Source: Chamaesiphon sp. 341R_metabat_111 (lineage in GTDB: Bacteria > Cyanobacteriota > Cyanobacteriia > Cyanobacteriales > Chamaesiphonaceae). Taken from it: DNA of 47,149 bases. Below are positions 36,058 through 44,161 of the stretch, in pieces. How positions within the stretch are numbered: position 1 is the first letter of the stretch; each line of letters begins with the position of its first letter. Under the pieces are notes generated by a model. That model made no database searches. It had not been told where the DNA came from and saw only the letters and a program-made list of their open reading frames with translations. A program made the translations under genes and the position numbers. The stretch covers positions 1-47,149 of the forward strand of contig JANXVE010000109.1 of the NCBI GenBank assembly GCA_025351825.1, in the 5' to 3' direction.

Positions 36058-36150
36058 TCAAAAAGAAATTATTGATGAATGTGAACTGAATGAAATCTGG
36101 TGGGCAATATAAGTACAGAAGAGTAGCACCCCATCCATTACATCTGCATT

Positions 36151-36720
36151 ATGTCAGCAACTATCATTGACGCAATCGATCGGTTAATGCCATTGATCGT
36201 CCATTCTACTTGTATCAACTCCAAGCTCTGGGATTCGCCCCATCAGGAGTTACCGTTGCGGGATTACTCCCTGAGTTGGGTAATTGTCGATCGCAATTCC
36301 AAAGGCAGAGTTGCTTACCAGGATGTCACCCCTGAGATGGTAGAAGTGTGGGAAGATGAAGGAATAGACTGGGAGCAACGGGCAATTATCAATCTCAAAG
36401 TAGCCTCTCAAGAACTGTGGACACATCAGAAACTCCGCCCAGATGGAAGTGTGGTTTGGGCAATCATGATGCACCACGATGGCTTTGGTTCTTCTAGAAC
36501 CTTGCTCTCACCCTATTTAGACAAGTATTTTCCCGACGGTTATTATGTAGCAATTCCCGATCGGAGTATCGGAATCATTATCCCACGGGATCTCTCGATC
36601 GGCGAAATGCAAGAAACTCAAGAGCTGCTAGAATCTTGGTACGACACAGCCACCGCGCCAATGAGTCCTCATTTATTCGCCCCCGATGACTTGATTCCCG
36701 AACATTATCTCTGGAATTAG
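36151..36720 (+). CDS. Uncharacterised protein, tentatively DUF1444-like
   Basis: A 189-residue soluble protein without signal peptide or membrane segment. HHDGFGSSRTLLSPYLDKYF followed by DGYYVAIPDRSIGIIIPRDL resembles a segment of DUF1444 (YtpQ-type) proteins, which motivates the tentative name. The rest is acidic and aromatic-rich, with LRDYSLSWVIVDRNSKGRVA near residue 37. Function unknown. It is transcribed alone, away from the convergent peroxiredoxin gene. Confidence 0.6.
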   Translation: MSATIIDAIDRLMPLIVHSTCINSKLWDSPHQELPLRDYSLSWVIVDRNSKGRVAYQDVTPEMVEVWEDEGIDWEQRAIINLKVASQELWTHQKLRPDGSVVWAIMMHHDGFGSSRTLLSPYLDKYFPDGYYVAIPDRSIGIIIPRDLSIGEMQETQELLESWYDTATAPMSPHLFAPDDLIPEHYLWN

Positions 36721-36744
36721 ATACTAGCTATCTCGTATATCTTC

Positions 36745-36770
36745 GGGTACCCATGAAGGGCACCCAAAGA
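36745..36770. repeat. GGGTACCC/GGGCACCC repeat between convergent genes
   Basis: The segment CGGGTACCCATGAAGGGCAC and CC lies between the DUF1444-like gene and the convergent PrxQ gene. It has the core but no clear tail. This is the third copy of the family found between convergent gene ends. Confidence 0.7.
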
Positions 36771-36788
36771 TCGTTGCAGTAATGTAAA

Positions 36789-37226
36789 TTAGTAACCTAA
36801 AGCCTTCAAAATATCATTGGCGTGAGTATCCGTCTTAACGCTGGCATCGACATGGACGATATTACCAGTTTCGTCGATCGCGTAAGTTACCCGTTTGGCA
36901 TAGCCACCACCATCGACATCATAAGCCGTAACGATCTCACCATTGATATCAGCCAAAAGTGGGAAAGGTAGATTGAATTTGGTAGTAAAAGCTTGGTGCG
37001 AAGATTCATCATCTTTGCTTACACCCAGAATCACAATCCCTTTGTCTTGATAGACAGCATAATTGTCCCGAAAACTGCAAGCTTGCTTCGTGCATCCAGG
37101 GGTGTCATCTTTGGGGTAAAAGTACATCACTACTTTTTTACCAGCTAAACCCGCCAGAGTTACCGGATTACCATTAGTATCTTTTACGTTAAAATCAGGA
37201 GCCTTGGTGCCAACAGCTAGCGTCAT
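36789..37226 (-). CDS. Peroxiredoxin Q / BCP-type
   Basis: A 145-residue thiol peroxidase that reduces hydrogen peroxide and alkyl hydroperoxides. The peroxidatic cysteine is C45 in YPKDDTPGCTKQACSFRDNY, with the resolving cysteine C50 five residues later, the PrxQ/BCP arrangement. The start MTLAVGTKAPDFNVKDTNGN is typical. Electrons would come from thioredoxin. Its single-gene unit is convergent with the DUF1444-like gene. Confidence 0.93.
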   Translation of the reverse strand: MTLAVGTKAPDFNVKDTNGNPVTLAGLAGKKVVMYFYPKDDTPGCTKQACSFRDNYAVYQDKGIVILGVSKDDESSHQAFTTKFNLPFPLLADINGEIVTAYDVDGGGYAKRVTYAIDETGNIVHVDASVKTDTHANDILKALGY

Positions 37227-37360
37227 AAGATAATTTCCCTGTGAATTTGCGATCGATTTCCCTGTCTACCTTAGACTGAATTCGACTGTTTTTCAAGCTG
37301 ATTGCGGGGGACGGGGAGCAGGGCGGCGGGGGAGCACAGAACCAAAATAACACAAACAAC

Positions 37361-37402
37361 TCAATCCTGAAAATCCTAAAATCCTCTAAATCCTGATTAA
37401 AA
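37361..37402. repeat. Second copy of the CLC C-terminal repeat, inverted
   Basis: The plus strand has CAATCCTGAAAATCCTAAAA and the reverse complement aligns with 35969-36014. It is non-coding here, between the PrxQ gene and a hypothetical gene. Purine-rich heptamer-like GGGGAGCAGGG runs lie beside it at about 37306-37336. Confidence 0.65.
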
Positions 37403-37435
37403 ATAAGTGGTAGCCTAAACCCTGCCGTTTCCGTA

Positions 37436-37903
37436 CTAGTTAAACACTGGGTTGAGACTAGTGGAAATCGGAGCAGCATCCTCTTCACTAGCAAAAGAAA
37501 TTGTCTCTGTCGCGGCTTCCGGTTCTGATGCTGACTCAGCCTCTGAAGTCGCTGCAACTTGTGGCAAATTATCGATTGATTCCCAATCATAGTTGTGAGC
37601 AATAGCTACCCGCAGCAAGTCAAAGATTTGCCGACAGTGATTATTGGGATTGAGGGGCAATTCCTCATTTTTGACCAAAAAGCTCAGTCTCACCAGATCT
37701 GGATTGGCACCACTGACATCGATCGACACTTCAGATGTGACTAGCTTGGTAAAGATAATTTTGCCTGGAATCTCTCGTGCCATTACATAGTCGTCAGTCT
37801 CATACATTGTGTCCATCCCGCACGCCTCAAACAGCATTTTGAGCGGAAGTCGAACATGTTGCGGCGAAAGATTGACTAAAAAATGGCAAACATAGCGGGA
37901 CAT
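37436..37903 (-). CDS. Uncharacterised conserved cyanobacterial-type protein
   Basis: A 155-residue protein. Residues 1-110 look like a compact alpha/beta domain (MSRYVCHFLVNLSPQHVRLP, then MYETDDYVMAREIPGKIIFT and VRLSFLVKNEELPLNPNNHC). The C-terminal 45 residues are Ala/Glu/Ser-rich (SEAESASEPEAATETISFAS) and probably disordered. I do not recognise the family. It is divergent from tmk with 107 bases between starts. Confidence 0.6.
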   Translation of the reverse strand: MSRYVCHFLVNLSPQHVRLPLKMLFEACGMDTMYETDDYVMAREIPGKIIFTKLVTSEVSIDVSGANPDLVRLSFLVKNEELPLNPNNHCRQIFDLLRVAIAHNYDWESIDNLPQVAATSEAESASEPEAATETISFASEEDAAPISTSLNPVFN

Positions 37904-38010
37904 AGGACTTAATTATAAACAGGTAAAGTTTAATTATCTCAATTTATCTTGACATCCTACCAGATTAGGAGGCTAATTTGAAATAAATATCCATTCAGAT
38001 AGCATCAATA

Positions 38011-38634
38011 ATGAGCGGTAAGTTTATAGTATTTGAAGGAGTCGAAGGTGCTGGCAAAACTACCCAGATTCACCAGACAGCGGAATGGCTCCAGAGCTGG
38101 TGTAAAGATCGATCTGTAATTATCACCCGCGAACCAGGTGGAACGAAGTTAGGGCAACAGATCCGCCAACTCCTGCTTGAAGATCCAGCTAGTTTTATCG
38201 GCAATCGCGCTGAATTGTTGCTGTATGGTGCCGATCGCGCTCAACATGTAGAATCAACGATCGCACCCCATCTCGATCGGGGTGATATTGTATTGTGCGA
38301 TCGATTTACGGACTCGACAGTTGCTTATCAGGGCTATGGGCGGGGGTTCGATCGATCTGAAATTGACAGAGTAAATCAGCTAGCCACAGGCGGCTTGCAC
38401 AGCGATCTGACGATTTGGCTGGATCTGGATGTCGAAATTGGTCTTGGGCGTGTATTATTACGTGGTAAACCCGATCGAATGGAACAAGCAAATCTAGACT
38501 TTCATCAACGAGTGCGACAAGGATATCAAGAGCTAGCAAATACCTATCCCGATCGAATTGTGCGAATTGATGCCAACCAGTCTACGTCGATCGTTCAGGC
38601 TGAAATTCAAGCAATTCTGAAACAATCGGTATAG
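38011..38634 (+). CDS. tmk: Thymidylate kinase
   Basis: A 207-residue nucleotide kinase that converts dTMP to dTDP. The P-loop is FEGVEGAGKTTQI, the DR(Y/F) motif sits in CDRFTDSTVAYQGYGRGF, and the LID region is GKPDRMEQANLDFHQRVRQG. Length is normal and the start ATG at 38011 is the only reasonable one. It is required for DNA replication. Confidence 0.95.
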   Translation: MSGKFIVFEGVEGAGKTTQIHQTAEWLQSWCKDRSVIITREPGGTKLGQQIRQLLLEDPASFIGNRAELLLYGADRAQHVESTIAPHLDRGDIVLCDRFTDSTVAYQGYGRGFDRSEIDRVNQLATGGLHSDLTIWLDLDVEIGLGRVLLRGKPDRMEQANLDFHQRVRQGYQELANTYPDRIVRIDANQSTSIVQAEIQAILKQSV

Positions 38635-38765
38635 ATTAATAACTTTTGCAACCACTTAGGACTAAATGCTCAATGTTTTGCTAACTCAAGGAAAATAGTG
38701 CGATAATCCTAGCTAAAATCAGCACAAAATATTAGCCCCTATTAATTCTAGTACCAAGGTAAAAT

Positions 38766-39758
38766 ATGACCAATTCACCTACTCCTAACCCCAACCCTAA
38801 TCGTCGCCGTCGCCTGACTGCGGATGAACTAATTGCGATCGGCGTAGCCCTAGCCGGAATTGGTACGGTATTTTTCTGGGGCATCGGTCAAAAATACCGC
38901 CCGATCGATCTCTTCCAAGGCGGAACTGCTAGTGTCAGTAACAGTAAAGACACTGGTAAAATTGGTTTGCTTGGTGAGGATGCTGCACCAGAACAACGGA
39001 CGATCGCTAGTGTCGCAACTAAAGATAAAATAGATACCACCACAACAGCCCCGATAACCAGTCCGGTACCGCCGATCGCCACAACAGTCGAAACACCAGT
39101 TACCGAGACTACTACGGCACCTGTAGCGACTGTTCCTGCCGCAGTCGTTCCCGCGATCGTTGCCACTGCACCGATAGTTGCCACTGCACCAGTATTTACA
39201 GATATTCCCAAACAATTCTGGGGTGAAACATATATTACCGAACTCAGAAAACGCGGTGTTTTAGATGATTTTGGCACGGGTAAATTCGATCCGACTAAAG
39301 AGATTACTAGAGGCGAGTATGCCAAAATGCTCGATCGAGCATTTCCCGATAAACCAGTCACTGCCGCAACAACTAGCTTCAAGGATATTCCCAAAGATTA
39401 TCCCCGCAAAGAAGCTGTAGACAAATCAGTCCAGCTTGGCTTTATGTCTGGTTATTCACCAACTAAATTCGCCCCCAATCAAGTAATTCCCCGCTACCAA
39501 TTGCAGATATCTTTGGCAAAAGGATTGAATCTGCCCATACCCAGCAGCTCGGATACAGTGTTGAAAAAATATCCTGATGCCGATAATATGCCAAAATATG
39601 CGCGTGGAAAAATGGCCGCAGCAGTAGAAAGTGGATTAGTTATCAAAGACAAAACCACAGATCTACTCAAACCAGTCCAAAACGCCACCCGCGCCGATGC
39701 CGCTGCTTTGATCTATGAAGTATTAGTTAAAGAAGGCAAAATTAAACCAGCGCAGTAG
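38766..39758 (+). CDS. SLH-domain protein with membrane anchor
   Basis: A 330-residue protein with a basic N-terminus, one membrane helix (about 21-41, LIAIGVALAGIGTVFFWGIG), a long Thr/Ala/Pro/Val-rich linker (about 85-143) and three S-layer-homology repeats: 144-190 (FTDIPKQFWGETYITELRKR), 205-255 (FKDIPKDYPRKEAVDKSVQL) and 267-322 (YPDADNMPKYARGKMAAAVE). SLH repeats bind peptidoglycan or associated polysaccharide. The membrane helix suggests a periplasmic tether between membrane and wall. No porin domain is present. Monocistronic after tmk. Confidence 0.85.
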   Translation: MTNSPTPNPNPNRRRRLTADELIAIGVALAGIGTVFFWGIGQKYRPIDLFQGGTASVSNSKDTGKIGLLGEDAAPEQRTIASVATKDKIDTTTTAPITSPVPPIATTVETPVTETTTAPVATVPAAVVPAIVATAPIVATAPVFTDIPKQFWGETYITELRKRGVLDDFGTGKFDPTKEITRGEYAKMLDRAFPDKPVTAATTSFKDIPKDYPRKEAVDKSVQLGFMSGYSPTKFAPNQVIPRYQLQISLAKGLNLPIPSSSDTVLKKYPDADNMPKYARGKMAAAVESGLVIKDKTTDLLKPVQNATRADAAALIYEVLVKEGKIKPAQ

Positions 39759-39762
39759 GGTA

Positions 39763-39930
39763 TTGGGGCGTGGGAGCAACGGGGCGTGGGAGTAAGGGAG
39801 CATGGGAGCAACAGAAATAGAAAAACAGAGGCATTTCTAGTTTTTCTTCCTACACACCCACGCCCCCGCGACCCCACGCCCCCGCGCTCCCAAGCTCCCG
39901 CGCCCCCAAGCTCCCACGCCCCCTCATCCC
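39763..39930. repeat. Purine heptad block and inverted pyrimidine heptad block before the MFS gene
   Basis: From 39763 the plus strand is purine-rich (GGGGCGTGGGAGCAAC and similar), and from about 39848 it becomes the complement (CACCCACGCCCCCGCGACCC, then GCGCTCCCAAGCTCCCGCGC). The two arms could fold into an imperfect long stem. The MFS start codon at 39950 follows about 20 bases after the last unit. Confidence 0.75.
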
Positions 39931-39949
39931 AACCAACTCCCAACATTCT

Positions 39950-41248
39950 ATGAGACTCGATCGACTGCCGCGCCATGTGTGGATTTTGAGTATTGCGAGC
40001 CTATTGACTGATATCGGTGCGGAGATGATTCGCTCGGTGTTACCAATTTACGTTTTACTAAAACTCCAAGGTGGCGCATTAACCATTGGTGAGATCGAAG
40101 GTGTTGCAGCGGCAACGATCGCTATCATGCGCGTATTTTCCGGCGGATTGAGCGATTTTTTGGGAATGCAAAAAGGACTTGCCGTAATTGGCTATGGACT
40201 TTCTACCCTGATGCGATCGATCCTACCAATTGCGATCGATCCACTATGGGTGATTGGTGCTCAATTTGGCGACAGATTTGGACAGGGAATCGGTGTTGCG
40301 CCTCGCAAAGCATTGATGGCGGATATTACATCAACAGGAATGCGGAGTGAGGCTTATCGACTCCGCCAGTCGCTATTGATTGCCGGAGCCTGTATTGGTT
40401 CGGTGTTCGCAGGTGCGATCTTGTTTTTCTCTCAGAATGACTACAAAATCGTCTTCTCTGGAGCCGTGATTCCGAGCTGTATGGGTTTGGCGTTGTTGAT
40501 GATTGCTGTCAAACCCGTTCAAAGACGGCGAAAGTTATTGATGATGCCAGCCGAAATGACTGGATTACTGGCTGGTGGTGATGATTTTTATGACGCTCCA
40601 GGCAAAACTGGCTTTAGTCCCCAAAATCGTTACCCCCAGAAATCTGAATCATTCGCCCAAGATTACAACCCGATTTATTGGCGAGATTTGCCGTACTTAG
40701 GATCTGAATTTTGGTTACTACTGACGGTGGCGATCTTTTTTAATCTCGGCAACTCCAGCGATGCTTTCTTATTGATGAGATCGGTAGAAATCAGTATCAC
40801 ACCAGCCTTGATTCCAGTGGGACTAATCATCATGAATCTAGTCTTTGCCCTAGTATCTTACCCAATTAGCGCGATCGTCGATCGAGTCCTCAAAGTTCGG
40901 CTGCTCCTGCTCGGATTCCTGCTTCACGTCATCGTCTATTTCGGTTTGGCAGTCGTCACTACAAATGTCCAGATCTGGTGCTTATTCGCCCTGTATGGGC
41001 TGCATTTAGCGATGATCCAGGGTTTGCTGCTCGATATGGTCGATCGAGCTGTAGAGCCAGCTAGGCAAGGTACAGCGTTTAGTCTCTTCAACCTTTCGAT
41101 CGGCATCACTCTCCTATTTGCCAATTTAATTGCTGGCTGGTGCTGGAGCACCATTGGCTCCGGCTTTACCTTCACCGTCGGTGCTTTCTTCGCCTGCATC
41201 GCTACTTTGATTCTGTTGATTGGTAGCGAAGAACAAGAATCAGATTAG
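39950..41248 (+). CDS. MFS transporter
   Basis: A 432-residue major facilitator protein with about 12 membrane helices in two halves separated by a long soluble loop (about 195-250) that contains GGDDFYDAPGKTGFSPQNRY. The first half has LTDIGAEMIRSVLPIYVLLK, DRFGQGIGVAPRKALMADI and RLRQSLLIAGACIGSVFAG, with the family's acid-rich helix 1. The substrate cannot be read from sequence; sugar and drug carriers share this shape. The start follows a heptamer array. Confidence 0.78.
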   Translation: MRLDRLPRHVWILSIASLLTDIGAEMIRSVLPIYVLLKLQGGALTIGEIEGVAAATIAIMRVFSGGLSDFLGMQKGLAVIGYGLSTLMRSILPIAIDPLWVIGAQFGDRFGQGIGVAPRKALMADITSTGMRSEAYRLRQSLLIAGACIGSVFAGAILFFSQNDYKIVFSGAVIPSCMGLALLMIAVKPVQRRRKLLMMPAEMTGLLAGGDDFYDAPGKTGFSPQNRYPQKSESFAQDYNPIYWRDLPYLGSEFWLLLTVAIFFNLGNSSDAFLLMRSVEISITPALIPVGLIIMNLVFALVSYPISAIVDRVLKVRLLLLGFLLHVIVYFGLAVVTTNVQIWCLFALYGLHLAMIQGLLLDMVDRAVEPARQGTAFSLFNLSIGITLLFANLIAGWCWSTIGSGFTFTVGAFFACIATLILLIGSEEQESD

Positions 41249-41321
41249 GCTGTAGGCTTTACTGGAAAATCTCCTCCTCGGAGGGGTGCCCGTAAGGGCG
41301 GGGTGGGTAAGATCTTCGTAA

Positions 41322-41378
41322 CTCTCCCACACCTCCCACACCTCCCACACTCCCCACACCCCCGTCCCCCGTTTCCCC
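41322..41378. repeat. CTCCCACAC array abutting the DUF5009 start codon
   Basis: Tandem CTCCCACAC units are followed by CCCCCGTCCCCCGTTTCCCC, and the ATG at 41380 follows one base later. The leader is again all pyrimidine and has no purine-rich ribosome binding site. Confidence 0.75.
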
Positions 41379-41379
41379 A

Positions 41380-42513
41380 ATGCGCTTAACCTCTCTCGAT
41401 GTCTTCCGTGGGCTAACGATGGCTGTGATGATTTTGGTCAATATGGCTAGTCTGGGTGATACTTATCCCTGGCTGGATCATGCACCTTGGCATGGTTTGA
41501 CGATCGCCGATCTGGTATTTCCATTCTTTCTCTACATTATCGGTGTGGCAATGGCTTTTTCCCTCGCCAAATACACCAGTGGCAAAGCTCCCATCACCAA
41601 GCAAGTCTACTGGCAAATCATTCGTCGCAGTGTGATTTTATTTGGACTAGGTTTGATTTTAAATAACTTACTCTGGAATTATAATATTACCGAACCCAAG
41701 CTATTTCCAGATCTCGAACACCTGCGAATAATGGGTGTATTGCAACGAATTGGGATTGCTTTCTTGGCTAGCTCGATCGCAATTCTACTACTTTCCGAGC
41801 GCGGGTTATGGATTTTGGCGGCTGAGATTCTAATTGGTTACTGGTTAGTGATGACGTTTATTCCAGCATTCGACAATGCGGATGGCGTGTTTAGCAAATT
41901 TGGTAACTTTGGGGCTTATATCGATCGAGCTATTATCACCCCAGCCCACTTGCACAAAGGTTCTAAATATCTCAGCGATCCAGAAGGACTGTTTGGGACA
42001 TTGCCCTCAATTGTGAATATCTTATTTGGCTATCTCACAGGTGCATGGCTCAAGCGACAGTCGGTATCATCAAAAACTAGCGTTAGCTTGCTAATGTTTG
42101 GATTAGCAGCTCTAGTAATTGGCTTAGTTTGGGGTAGCTTTTTCCCAATTAATAAGAAACTCTGGACGAGTTCCTATGTGTTAGTGACAACAGGCTGGGG
42201 GTTAATTTCGCTGGCAGCTTGCTACGAATTAGTAGATGTTCGCAAGCAGATAAAATGGTTTAAACCACTAGAAATCATGGGGTTAAATGCCATCTTTATC
42301 TATGTCGCTTCGATCGTCTTAATCAAGCTGCTGATGGTAAACAAGATTGGCACGGGCGAGAACGCCAAGTCTATTTATGAGTCATTAAACAACCAACTAT
42401 TCGGCTGGGCTGGTGCGCTTAATAGTGGTGTGTTGTTTGCGATTTCCACAGTCTTATTATGGTTGGGCGTAGCCTATCTCATGTATCGCCGCCGCTGGCT
42501 CGTCAAAATCTAA
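41380..42513 (+). CDS. DUF5009/HGSNAT-like membrane acyltransferase
   Basis: A 377-residue polytopic protein with about ten membrane helices. The N-terminus MRLTSLDVFRGLTMAVMILV and DHAPWHGLTIADLVFPFFLY match the DUF5009 family and the bacterial relatives of human heparan-alpha-glucosaminide N-acetyltransferase. The His in PWHG fits a catalytic position. Such enzymes move acetyl groups across membranes to sugars; the acceptor is unknown here. Genes on both sides are transporters. Confidence 0.8.
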   Translation: MRLTSLDVFRGLTMAVMILVNMASLGDTYPWLDHAPWHGLTIADLVFPFFLYIIGVAMAFSLAKYTSGKAPITKQVYWQIIRRSVILFGLGLILNNLLWNYNITEPKLFPDLEHLRIMGVLQRIGIAFLASSIAILLLSERGLWILAAEILIGYWLVMTFIPAFDNADGVFSKFGNFGAYIDRAIITPAHLHKGSKYLSDPEGLFGTLPSIVNILFGYLTGAWLKRQSVSSKTSVSLLMFGLAALVIGLVWGSFFPINKKLWTSSYVLVTTGWGLISLAACYELVDVRKQIKWFKPLEIMGLNAIFIYVASIVLIKLLMVNKIGTGENAKSIYESLNNQLFGWAGALNSGVLFAISTVLLWLGVAYLMYRRRWLVKI

Positions 42514-42522
42514 GATCCATTA

Positions 42523-42558
42523 TTCCCCGCTCCCCGCCCTCCCGCTCCCCGCCCTCCT
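42523..42558. repeat. CCCGCTCC/CCCGCCCT pyrimidine block
   Basis: Short units TCCCCGCTCCCCGCCCTCCC, repeated once more, sit between the DUF5009 and ABC genes. The ABC ATG is 73 bases later, so this copy does not abut a start codon. Confidence 0.6.
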
Positions 42559-42631
42559 CAAAAAAACCTACGACACCGCACCAAAAGATAGGCTAACATA
42601 ACGATCGAACCCCCGCATTTAAGCTTGAATT

Positions 42632-43618
42632 ATGACTGGCAGTACCGCAATAGTAGATATCTCAACACAGGTTGAAACGATCGAATCAGCAATCGAGACA
42701 TATCAGCTCCGCAAAGTATATCGCACGGGCTTCTTCCTCGATCGTAAAGTCGAGTCATTGAAGGAATGTACATTGCAAGTCTATGAAGGTGAAACCTTTG
42801 GACTATTGGGCTTAAATGGTGCGGGGAAAACTACTCTACTCAAGACATTATTAGGCATCGTCAAACCGACTTCGGGTAAAGGATTACTACTTGGAAAACC
42901 CTTGGGCGATCGATCTGTCAAACAAAAAATTGGTTATCTACCAGAAAATCCCTATTTCTATGATTTTTTGACTGGTTGGGAATTATTAGAATACACGGCT
43001 GGGCTGTTTGAAATTCCAAGATCGGTTCAAAAGCAGCGGATTCCAGCATTACTAGAACTGGTTGGTTTAGCTCAATCAGCCGCCAAGAAAAAGCAACTTC
43101 GTCAGTACTCCAAAGGAATGGTACAACGGGTAGGAATGGCACAGGCTTTAATCAACGATCCCGAACTCATATTTCTCGATGAACCCATGTCTGGACTCGA
43201 TCCCTTGGGGCGGAAACAGATGCGTGAGATCATCATTTCCCTCGGCGATTTAGGTAAAACTGTCTTCTTCAATAGTCACGTCCTCAGTGAAGTTGAAGAA
43301 ATCTGCAATCGAGTCGGAATATTAGCTCAAGGTGAACTAATTTGTTGTGGTACCCTATCAGAACTACTGACAAATAACGACACACATTATTATGTTTCTG
43401 GACGCGGTGGCAATAGAGAAATCCTTAGCCGCTGGATTGGCAATATCAAATATTACAATGATATTTGGTCGGGACAAATCAACGGCGAACCCCAAGAATT
43501 TATGGGTACGCTCAAACTAATGAATGCCGAATTATTATCACTCAAACAAGGGCGAGCATCCCTCGAAGAATTTTTCATGGAACAGATGGAAATACGCGGG
43601 ATTCGATCGAGCACTTAA
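42632..43618 (+). CDS. ABC transporter ATP-binding protein (ABC-2 type), no permease next to it
   Basis: A 328-residue ATPase. The Walker A motif is GLNGAGKTT (60-68), the Q-loop GYLPENPYFY, the signature SKGMVQR (about 159-165) and Walker B LIFLDEPMSGLDPLG (about 178-192), with the H-loop in FFNSHVLSEVEEI. The N-terminal leader and the C-terminal extension (about 235-328) fit ATPases that pair with ABC-2 membrane proteins. Normally a permease gene follows; here an inverted-repeat element and the tail of a different ABC exporter follow within 200 bases. Substrate unknown. Confidence 0.87.
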   Translation: MTGSTAIVDISTQVETIESAIETYQLRKVYRTGFFLDRKVESLKECTLQVYEGETFGLLGLNGAGKTTLLKTLLGIVKPTSGKGLLLGKPLGDRSVKQKIGYLPENPYFYDFLTGWELLEYTAGLFEIPRSVQKQRIPALLELVGLAQSAAKKKQLRQYSKGMVQRVGMAQALINDPELIFLDEPMSGLDPLGRKQMREIIISLGDLGKTVFFNSHVLSEVEEICNRVGILAQGELICCGTLSELLTNNDTHYYVSGRGGNREILSRWIGNIKYYNDIWSGQINGEPQEFMGTLKLMNAELLSLKQGRASLEEFFMEQMEIRGIRSST

Positions 43619-43640
43619 GTCTTACCCCCTCCCCTTTCCA

Positions 43641-43804
43641 CTACCGTGTATACACAAGTCGAGAATCTGGTGAATACTCGATCGATTCGCCCCCCAGCCC
43701 CCAATTCTGGGGGAGCCAATCTCTGGAAAGTCCCCCATAATTGGGGGATTTAGGGGGCAATTAACCTAGAAACGAAGCAAATAAAACTTGTGTATACACG
43801 GTAG
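43641..43804. mobile_element. Non-autonomous inverted-repeat element A1 (164 bp)
   Basis: The element starts CTACCGTGTATACACAAGT and ends with its reverse complement, giving 19-bp perfect terminal inverted repeats with a TA dinucleotide one base in from each end. This fits an IS630/Tc1-mariner-like MITE flanked by TA duplications, though no target site can be proven. The terminal repeat holds a palindrome GTGTATACAC. The interior (43689-43758) is an imperfect inverted repeat of a GCCCCCCAGCCCCCAATT type, a different repeat family. It has no coding capacity. Confidence 0.75.
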
Positions 43805-44137
43805 GTTGGTGAGCGGGGATCTGGCTTATCCGGCGGACAACGGCAACGAATTGCGATCGCCCGAACTGTGCTCCAAAATCCACGATTGTTGATTCTAGAT
43901 GAGGCTACAAGTGCTCTAGACTATGATTCTGAGCATCAGGTATGTAGCAATATCGCCACCGCCTTCGAGGGCAAAACGGTGTTCTTTATCACTCATCGAC
44001 TGACCACGATTCGTAATGCCGACATTATTTTGATGATGGATCGGGGCATGGTTGCCGAACTCGGTACCCATGCAGAACTAATGGCATTGAAAGGGCGATA
44101 TTACTGTCTATATCAACAGCAAGAATCACAACTATAG
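43805..44137 (+). pseudogene. ABC exporter ATPase, C-terminal fragment
   Basis: An open stretch of 110 codons encodes the end of an ABC exporter: VGERGSGLSGGQRQRIAIAR (signature), LLILDEATSALDYDSE (Walker B), and FITHRLTTIRNADIILMMDR (H-loop), ending near a normal C-terminus. Membrane domains and Walker A are gone. The fragment begins at the exact base after element A1 (43804), with an in-frame TAG (43802-43804) formed by the element. A GTG at 43868 is open but would lack the signature. It is a remnant of a gene whose 5' part was lost, probably with the element's arrival. Confidence 0.8.
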
Positions 44138-44161
44138 TTACATGAGTCTATTGGAGTTGAT

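Noticed and set aside
37195-37602. 135-residue open frame running through the gap upstream of PrxQ
   Set aside because: It overlaps both flanking genes in other frames, contains the dispersed repeat and a proline-rich translation of the purine/pyrimidine heptads, and has no protein-like core.
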